Shown here in pieces: positions 55,463 through 64,000 of a stretch of 64,000 nucleotides of DNA. Below the pieces are notes generated by a model that did no database searches, was not told the DNA's origin, and worked only from the letters and a program-made list of their open reading frames with translations. The stretch lies in NCBI GenBank assembly GCA_000469685.2, contig LS997563.1:45248651-45312650 (forward strand). Reading direction: 5' to 3'. The stretch comes from Haemonchus contortus. Its lineage: Eukaryota > Nematoda > Chromadorea > Rhabditida > Trichostrongylidae. Within the stretch, counting starts at the first letter, position 1. Each line of letters begins with the position of its first letter. The position numbers and the translations under genes are program-made.

Positions 55463-58400
55463 GTGAGTCCATACATCCATCGCTTGTTTTCGAGGATTAG
55501 TTTTCGACATTCCGCCATGTCGTCGTTTTGCTTTTTGGATTTTTGCCTTCGATTTCTCCACCTTCACTTATTCTACCTACATGTTTATATGTATTCGTTG
55601 GGAAGAGGTGATGGGTGGAAGCGCTCAGAGAGATAGAGAGGGAGAATGACGTGCGAAAAGCTAACATTGATGAGTTTTTCTCAGTGTGATATGATCAGAG
55701 GGGTTGTCATCGATTACTGTGGAAGCACTAGGCCTGGGAAAATCATAATTATAAATCTATATCATTTAAATTGGTATCAGCTGCACAGAACCAAAAAAAT
55801 TTTGTCTATACACAAAAAGGTATCGAAATTATTTTGGACAACTTAACTGTTTTGAAAATGATTTTTATCGTATTTCTATGTCTTTCAAGAGAGACAAGAG
55901 TCGTTGAACTGATGAGATCGAAAAACAATTTTGGGATCAATAGAACTTCGTCTAATCGCTACCGAGAGCTGGATAATGATGGGCTCTTTGAGGACGCGCC
56001 ATGCATGAGGATTTGAGAAAAAATCGAGGAATCGATGTGATCTATGAATAAGGTGAACAGCGACGAGTACCCCTCTTTGTTATTATCCGAGCGACTTCTC
56101 CTATGAAGTAGAGTTTGCTGTTTCCGCACTAAGCTGTGCCCATGCCAGCGGCGCCTTTTACCATTGCTCCACATCTCCAACCAAATTTTACTTCGTCTAT
56201 ATTTATAGATTTTTGTGGAATTCTCATTACTACAGTTTTCGAATCCTCCCAAAACTCTACCGAAGCTACAAATCCGATTAGTGGATATGGAGCTCCCTTC
56301 CTAAAAATGTTTTGCAGTTCTTTTAAATCTTCTGAGTGAGTAGAAACTGAAAGCAAAGGTTTTCGTATGCCATTCAAGGTATCGCCTTACTTTTACCAAC
56401 CGATTTAGTTCTGATTACCCTCAATTCGTCGATTTCTTTGATAATGGCTTCAGAAGTATCTTTGCCATAGGTAGCTTTGTTTAAAGAGCTCATACTGGAG
56501 AGTAGAATGATTTCTCGGCAGGCCTTCACCCTTTACCTTTGAAACCCTTGGTAGAACTGAGTCCTTGTCCCTTTCTCGTGCCGATCTTATCCCCCAATAG
56601 CTCCTTCTTGTCATTTAATTTCAAAGTCTCGAGTTTTTGTGAGCCTGAAAGGTACTTGTACACTTTTATGATTTCCCCACGCCGATTTTACAACATTACA
56701 CTCAGGGAGCTTTGAAATCGTCCCGATAAAAGCACCCTTTTATCTGTTCGTAAAACAAGTTTTACAACCGCTTCAAAACCGCTTTGTGGTCGCCGATAAG
56801 AAAAGTTGACGTTACGTTTCCTCATTTTTCATTGGCAAAAGGGCAATGTGGCGGAAAACGAGACTATTGTCCGCATTGGTTAGAAACCCCTGCTCTCAGA
56901 GAGTTATTTTTTTTGAAAAGCCATTTAGCCAGAGGAAATCAGCTCAACGAATCTGACAGGTTGAAGTGTCCATGGCGTATCCGGTATGACACTTCAAGGA
57001 CAAATTAACGGCAATCTTCTTTCTCATTGTCACTTTCCATTATACCGGTTTCAATTCGCAACTACAGCAAAGGCATCGCCAACTACTTAACAGTACCCGT
57101 TTCCGTAGCTGTATAGAGAGATGGTGGCCAAGTGGAAAATGGCGGCATTGGCGCTTGCTCATGGTCATTTGATTGTTCAATCTTTGTAGCAACCACTGGA
57201 TTCATTCCTATCCTCCTTTCACAGAACTGGGTGCTATTGAAATGAGAGGACTTGACCCACTACACATTCTCTCTCCGATTCTCTACGTACTTTTCAATGA
57301 CCACTGGGCTTTATGTTCCGGCTGGGATAAGCTCATGAAATCTGAAAAAAGTCAGATGTAATAAAGTAAAATGGAAAATTTATAAAAGTCAAAATGGATT
57401 TATCAAAATTTCTATTAATAATTTCCTCTATGAAAGCTTCAGATTTTCTGAATGGGTCGTAGAATGGACCTTAGAATGTAACCTCTTGGTTCCAAAAACC
57501 GCATTATTTTTTTTTCGAATTCAGGGAGTTTCGTGAAAGTAATTGAACGTTTTGTTCTTATTCAGAGAAATTAATTGCTTAGATCTGAAAAAAATTGGAT
57601 TCATGCCCGAAATTTTAATTTGTTAAAGGAAAAGGTAAATCCACTAATCAGTTAACCTATCAGAACTCAATTGATTTCCGAATTTTCAGTTCCTTAGAAG
57701 GAGTCATTTTGAAGTCCTATACCTCAGAAATACAATCCTTATCAAACATTAACCTTCTCCGGTAGCGTCCAGAGTTTAGGGTACATCGTTAACCTCGACC
57801 GTACTGTCGTTCAAAAGAGATTACTACTTTTTATGACCTTTAACGTGACCGCCGCAAAGTTAACGACTCAATCCCGGGCGCCACATTGAGGGACAAACCA
57901 TTTCACACGGATGGGATTTGTTGAAAAGATTTATTGCTGATTTTAATGATCTATCCAACATATACAACACTGATCGAATGGCTGTTTTTAGGAATGCAGC
58001 TCTTCTTTCAAAAATCCTGATTGATTGAATTATTTTCAATTTTTAAGGGATTCTGCATTCGATCAGTCAGAGAGTACTCCTGCAATTCATGATTTCCCCT
58101 TTTCCCTTAGATTTGTTTCTTGCTCTTTATTTTGGGCTATATTTTTAATTTTTTTTCAGTTTTACCAGATAAATGTAAAACTTCTTTGTTTTTTCCCCGA
58201 CAAAATTCAACAGAGGCGGTTTCATTGGTTAAAGCGGAGCGTCTGGAAGGGTTGGAACTGTAGGATACCCTTGAAGCAGCTGTCAAGAAAACTGCAATCC
58301 ATGTAATATCTTAGTTTGTTCGAGAAATATTGCTTACAATTAATTACTGAGTAAAGCTGAGCATTCCAATTGTTGAAGGTTTTTATCAATTCCTAGTTTA

Positions 58401-61400
58401 CCAACACTATAATAGTAAACAAAAGGGATTTTACGTGTCAAACTGTGTGTCCATAACAACAGCGCCTTCAGCCACTGCACTAGCACTTTTTTTGATGTTC
58501 CTAGGTCATTAGAGTTCCCTTAGTGGGTCTCAAAATTCCAAATTCCTTTTGTAAACCAAAATTTCAAAATTGCTCTGGCTACAGCAGCAGTAGACTACTA
58601 TGCTCGGTCGAAGTAAAATTTCTGGAATCCGCTTACCATAAGTGTGATTTTGGGTCGTACAACTACAGCAATGGTTTTTCGCTATCTACTGGCTAATACT
58701 TTTTATAAAACCTCTTACGTCCCTTTTAACTACGTCCCAAATATGACTTTTTAGAGAAGACATGAATCAGAGGTAGAATTTGCTGCCCCTGAAGTATTCG
58801 TAGCCCAAAACCTGTACTTTTGTAATGTATACATGTGAATGTGATTGCCTTTCGGGTCGCTGATGCCAAATAATACGTCGCCGACCGGCTGGCGGGGTGA
58901 TGATGTTTTTTACTAGTACGAATTCAAAGAGTTTTGTGATGTCCCGGCGTCAAATTGAATCATCCTCCATATGTGGCGTTCGACTCGTTTTTCTATGCTA
59001 AGGGGTCCCGTTCAGAACTATTCAACCGTTGAATGCCGGTAGGCTATTGAAAATAAATTCTTGTTCAGGAGAGGGATCAAAAATGTTGTAGGTACATTTC
59101 CTGATCGAGTAAAGTAGTACTTTTGGAGTTGTAGGTGCATGGGAAATCCGGTTCCCAATTGCTCCAGCATTCCATAAATAGTACTATGTACTAGCGTGAA
59201 TGTAGGCGTTGGGACAAAAATGACGTCTATATATTTTGGGGGCCTGGGAAAGAGTCTTGACAAACAGCTCTGGTGTATGCGTGATGATTGAGAGCCTGAG
59301 CAGCTGTCGTCATCATCGTTTCTCAAAGCAGCAGCTCTCGGCCTGGCCTCGATCTGGCCAACAAAGCCGAGGTCACAGGCGGATTTCTGAGTGAACGAAA
59401 AACTCCGGGCATTGTTGTGAGATTGGCGTCTGTTTACCTAGGCTGCATTGAAGTAGCGGCAGGGATAGGGATATGTCCTGTAGAAATTGAGGAATCCTCC
59501 TTCTTGTTCGGGAAACTGTCATTGAAAAGGGATTCAGAATGAGGAGAATCTTTCGTGGCCGTCCCTGGAAATGACTTGCAGAAACGACTGAATAGATGTT
59601 CCTTTCCAAATCTTGGGACATAAATGGCTCGGTAGAGATTGAGCAGTAGTTCCAATCCCACTCACTTCCTGCTCATTTCCCTCTTTTCATGGTTGCCTAA
59701 ACTTTTGGAGACTCCTATTATTCTGAGTTTATTACTCAGAAGTATAGAAAACTGTAATATCTATAATATTACTGATAGCTCTGAGGTTGGGGAACGGAAG
59801 GGAACTAAAACTCTCCTCGAATCACCTATACTTTTCGAAGCTACGGCCTTTTTCGATGGGCTTTTTCGTTGGAGCGTACGTCCCCTCAAGAAGGTAGGGG
59901 AAGTGGTTCTCACAGCAAAAAACTATCGAAAATCAATAGAAAAACCAATAGAAATAGAAATCTGAAGAAAACTAAGCCCGTCCGATGAAAAGCCATAGTA
60001 TAGAAGCCTGAAGGCCATTCGATGGGGTCAGGTTCCTCAATTTCTTTTGTTCTTTGATTTGTATCAAAAAATAAGTATGAAAAGTGGCTGACGGAAAGAG
60101 AAATAAAAAGCATTGTGTATGAGGGCCAAGCCAAAAAGATTTGAGAAAAAGGGTTTATACTTGCTCGACTGAACTGAGTGGACATAGGCACAATCAGCAG
60201 GCCTTCGTAGAACACTATCGTAGTAACAAACACCTCTGCAAGTCTGCATTATGTCAAGTGTTTGACGCATCTTTAGAAGATCTAGAACTTTTTATCATCA
60301 TCTGAAATGAACTCAGATTTTGCCTTCTTCGAGAAATTATTCAATCACTTCTCAGTTTTATTAATCAGAAGAGCGAATGAATTTTCATTCATTTTAATGA
60401 TGAATTACTGCGGCCAAATCAACGACGTTCAATTTGCCGGAATAATTTATCATCATATATTATTATAAATGATCAATGATTCTTACGAATCACCTCCATG
60501 AATGCTTTTTCCATGACTGAACGCTACTTCAATACAAACATGCTGCTTTCTGCATCTATTGATGGTACCATCATGCTTGATGATTCTATGAATGCCAACA
60601 TTTCCATAATAATGACAGTTTACCTGTTGTCAGTGTTTGCAACCATTCCTGTAAGAGCCATTTCTGGGAGGTTGCCCTGTTAGGGAAATGGATTACGTGG
60701 CTACAGGGAGGGAATGAAAATGATTGAACCAGAGGGATGAGGTTGGGCAACCTGTCCGAAGTTTATCTGTCATTTGCTCGAAGTCGTAGGACTACTTCGG
60801 ATGGATGTCTTCTTTATAGAGATCCTAAGGGCATCCTAGTCTCCGTGTGTTAGGTTTCCAGAATCGTGTACTACTAGGGTTCCATTAGGTTTCTCAGTAC
60901 ATCCCTAAACCCTCAAGAAAGGAACCTTCACGGACGGCTCTCAATGAACCTCAGCATCACTGCGTCTGTTTTCTCGAGCTCTTCAGGAACTTTGTATATA
61001 AGCTTCATTAGGCTAATTTTTTCTTCAGAGCTTCAAGAGAAGCTACATCTCCTATTCCAGACCTTAGAAACTATAATTCTTATTTTTCGAAGTTTTCTTT
61101 GGTAGATAAATAGGCAATTGGGAAGTTCTCTGGTTGAAGTTTCACATCCTTACTGTGTCATATGGGCAAAGGCGATCAAAAGAGGGTTATATCCCCAACT
61201 TCAACATGACTCACCTGCGGCCTCTACTGTTTACCATCTTGTGAAGGTAATGTGTACCCAAAAAAGTCTTTTACGCTCTGGTTCAGCAGCCATCAATGCA
61301 AAACTCCTGCATATTGTAGCGAGGGGAACAGGAAGACATCGTGAGAGATTCTATCTCCTCCTCAGGTTTGTCTAATCGAATGAGGTCACGGATCAATGCC

Positions 61401-61639
61401 CAAAAAGGGAGAATTGCTTTCTGAGTGCGGGACAATACGGCGACCGTGATTTCTTTGGGAATGTATGCACACAGAAAAATGGACATTCGACAGAACCAAA
61501 AAAACTATGAGACTAGAATTCTTAGAGGCAGCCTTGAGAGCTAGGATTGTGCTGGGGGGCTATAAACCGTTAATGGAGTATCTTGAGGTCTTTCCAGAGA
61601 AAACATTTCAACCATCTATGTAGAAAATGCGATTTCGGG
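55463..61639. other. probable Ras intron 4, no gene recognised
   Basis: After the donor at 55463 I searched by eye for a 3' splice site leading into the expected Ras continuation (a helix, then ETSAK and a CAAX end). I found none, so this is probably intron. Open frames at 57173-57361, 58025-58306 and 59639-59965 (+) and 59910-60233 (-) resemble no family I know. Confidence 0.45.
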
Positions 61640-61725
61640 AAGTAGAGCTTAAATAGCAAATGTGCAGGTTCGAGTTCCGTCCGAGGCCGAAGTTTTGTCC
61701 ATAACTCCTCAACCTTGTAAGACTT
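61640..61725 (+). repeat. tRNA-like SINE family 2 copy
   Basis: AGTAGAGCTTAAATAGC is followed by the B box GGTTCGAGTTC (61668-61678), CGTCCGAGGCCGAAGTTTTG and TCCATAACTCC. The B box and tail match the copy at 34566. Confidence 0.6.
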
Positions 61726-62970
61726 TCGCATCGCGTACTGGGGCGAAATAGTAGCAGTTAACAGAGATTCAAGTCAGAGCCACCTATATTTTTGAAAGGA
61801 AAGTAAAGTTGGAATAAGCTACGAAAAAACCTTTGTGAAGTAAAACTCGAGAAAATTTGGAATTCTTCCGACTCCACTGATGGGGATACATAGCGTACCT
61901 TCGGAAAAAACCCTCTTGAACGTTCCTCCGCCTCTTTTCCAATGTTCACATGATAATTTTGATTCTCAGCTTCATTTTTAAACCACTGCTCCTGTAACCA
62001 ACGCAGTTACTTCATTCATTTAAAAATTCTATATGATTTCAAAAGGAGACTCTGTGATATAACTCAATAGATACTACTCAGATGCTTCTATTTCACTTGT
62101 GCGGTCTACTGAATCAACTTCTGCCTATAACCTTTTATTATCATGGCCTACACTATCCGACTTGGTAAAATTATGAGGATGACCTTGAGGATGTCAGAGC
62201 TTCTAGACTACATACAGTATCTACAGTAGCGAACAAAAGTGTTCGGCCAACTTTAACTTGCCGTAACTTTTTTTCCCAGAGGAGCAAATCGCACGAAATT
62301 TTGTTATGTTTATCTGAAGCATATTTTGCACTGTCCAACACTGCTTGAATGCAAAACAGCCATATCCACATACTGATGGGGAGGCGTTTGTAGACTGTGC
62401 TGAAAGCAAGTTTGTGACGTCTGCAGTTATTCGGACCTTATATACGTATTTCTTCTCTTCTGGGTTCGGCATTAGTGCTCGTACACTTAAGACATGGCGA
62501 AAAGGAAAGGACTCTTAGAAGGGCCACCATTCGTATTTCCAGTTGATTTTTTGTTCAAGCCTTTTTGAATATCTGGAACATGATCAAATTGCAGGTTGAT
62601 AGTGGTAAATACTGCACCAATGCTACACATGTTGAAATTTCGCTTGATTAGATCCAGTAGGAAAGAAGTTACGACTGAAAATTAAATTGAAGAAGCGTTT
62701 CGCCGGATACTTTTGAGCGCTACTGTAAATAAGGTACACTCTGCAGCAAGAATAGCTTTTAAATGAACGTCGAATGCATGGCGCACTTTAACTGCGACGT
62801 CGTTTGATGTTCGTAGTGAAATGTCCAGAAGTCCTGAATTTTGGTTCGAAATCAGTTAAATGAAGCGAGATCGAAAAAATTGAGCTCAAGTAGTTGAAAG
62901 TAATAATCAACCCTTCCAGTCGATCTTCATGGACCATTTTTCTTTCAATGAGGCGGAAAGTAATACTCCC
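61726..62970. other. gene-free stretch
   Basis: A SINE family 1 3'-end fragment lies at 62764-62795 (GAACGTCGAATGCATGGCGC). No gene is recognised. Confidence 0.4.
62764..62795 (+). repeat. solo 3'-end fragment of SINE family 1
   Basis: GAACGTCGAATGCATGGCGC followed by ACTTTAACTGCG matches the conserved 3'-end core of family 1. Confidence 0.45.
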
Positions 62971-63453
62971 TTATCGCCAATGAAGTTCGTTCTCGATCGA
63001 CTTCAATTTCTTGATATTTAACAGCAATAGTCGGAGAATGAGAGGAAAAATCTTAGCTATGCCACTCGGAAGGGGAGAAGGGGCAATTTTCCCATTCGTG
63101 GTTACTTTTTGGAAAGGAACATAATTCATGTGAAAATCCAAGCCACCCAAATATTTCATTGCGAACATAGTCGTCGATGTGTCATTTTTTTCCTGGAATG
63201 GGCTTTCCCTCAAATCACCATCACACTGTTCTAACGATTGGTCTTCCGGTCCAGGAGCTTTTTTCAAGCGTTTCCGACTGGCGTCAACTGTTGGTCGTTG
63301 ACGCCGCCGCCGCATTGCATAATGGAGTCCATAGAATCGTCTGCTAAAGGGGAACAACAGCAATCGAGGGAAATCTGTCACCAACCAGTAATCAATTTGT
63401 CCCTGGTCCAATGGCCCTAGAACAAAGACTATGCGGTTTCTCCGAGGGTCCAT
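62971..63453 (-). CDS. unrecognised 160-codon open frame, doubtful
   Basis: A single uninterrupted frame on the - strand begins MDPRRNRIVFVLGPLDQGQI. A very basic middle (MRRRRQRPTVDASRKRLKKA) is followed by an acidic stretch and a hydrophobic end with a leucine cluster (ILRLLLLNIKKL). No domain or family is recognised. The basic stretch derives partly from a GC-rich CGCCGC patch near 63302-63314. It is among the longest non-gene frames in the window and would lie antisense inside the presumed last Ras intron. It could be chance, a single-exon gene, or part of a spliced one. Confidence 0.2.
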   Translation of the reverse strand: MDPRRNRIVFVLGPLDQGQIDYWLVTDFPRLLLFPFSRRFYGLHYAMRRRRQRPTVDASRKRLKKAPGPEDQSLEQCDGDLRESPFQEKNDTSTTMFAMKYLGGLDFHMNYVPFQKVTTNGKIAPSPLPSGIAKIFPLILRLLLLNIKKLKSIENELHWR

Positions 63454-64000
63454 GGCTGACTGTTAACAGGCTCTTGCGGCTGAATCATAGATTTAGATCC
63501 ATCCCTTAGATGTGGGCATAGCCAGGAAGGTCTCAAAAGGGGTCTATCCACTGCCGGTAAAGTCCTTAGAAGGGAGTGGACTGTACAGCCCTTTGCAAGG
63601 ACTTCGAAGTCTAACTTTTCTGAGATGGGAACGATTTTGTAAACGTTTGCGATCTGAAACTTTGGTCTGACCTTCTGCTTGTCATGAATCATTGAGGGAG
63701 TGCTTCAGGGAGCGGCGGCTCGTGCCGACCTTGTACTCATGGGTGAACATTCAAAAAACCATCCATATACGACGGTTTCGTCCATGTTTAAATGGTGTTT
63801 TTTTATTATCGTTTGATGACCTTCACATGTGCCATTTCTTACAAAAGAGCGCTATCCACTTACGTCTCATACCGCACTGCCCTCGTAATGGAATAGTGGT
63901 GGATTCTGGGTGGACGAGCATTACACAGAGGTCTGAATTATGGCTCCAAGTATGGAAAAGAGATGGTAAGTGAGAAATGGATTAAATTCACTATGGCGAC
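63454..64000. other. right-edge stretch, nothing certain
   Basis: A + strand frame at 63692-63973 runs into a good-looking donor (GATGGTAAGTGAG near 63961-63973). It resembles no family and is not the expected Ras continuation. Confidence 0.3.

Noticed and set aside
58158..58306. TTTTTTTTCAG followed by an open frame as a candidate last Ras exon
   Set aside because: In the phase required after residue 145 it reads FYQINVKLLC, which does not resemble the Ras alpha4/beta6/ETSAK region.

Overview
This window looks like gene-poor nuclear DNA from an animal, most likely an invertebrate. Both recognisable genes belong to metazoan families, are split into short exons and are read from the + strand. 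Most of their 3' splice sites are TTTCAG-like, as in nematodes, although the introns (1.1-9.2 kb) are long for a compact nematode genome. I saw no bacterial gene organisation, CRISPR array, rRNA gene or convincing free-standing tRNA gene. The exact taxon is inference.

Gene 1 (13750-24643, +) is a seven-exon MARCH-type membrane RING-CH ubiquitin ligase. The exons join in consistent phase into a 291-residue protein with all eight zinc ligands, two membrane helices and a stop codon, and a poly(A) signal lies at 25002. Gene 2 (38348 to beyond 55462, +) is a Ras GTPase of the R-Ras/TC21 type. Four exons encode 145 residues covering the P-loop, switch I, DTAGQE and NKAD. The last exon or exons, with the G5 motif and C-terminal CAAX box, were not found and probably lie past the right edge. 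A possible 3'-terminal coding exon lies at the left edge (1-111).

The rest is mainly repeats and non-coding DNA. Positions 1479-2740 hold a mariner element with perfect 28-bp inverted repeats, TA duplications and a broken transposase on the - strand. Two tRNA-derived SINE-like families are scattered through the window. Family 1 has full copies at 8554, 9682 and 35128, deleted copies elsewhere, and many solo 3'-end fragments carrying a TGCATGGCGCA-like core. Family 2 has a tRNA-Arg-like head and copies at 19995, 24065, 34566, 42305, 49622 and 61640. Two strong hairpins (8285-8339 and 33802-33923) could be small-RNA precursors or palindromic MITEs. Several 11-20 base G or C runs, GC-rich islands at the Ras 5' end and inside its third intron, and microsatellites complete the picture.

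No clearly new multi-gene system is visible. The most interesting items are the two hairpins, the two SINE families with dispersed 3' ends, the intact-ended mariner, and the unusually long Ser/Thr/Pro loop in the MARCH protein.
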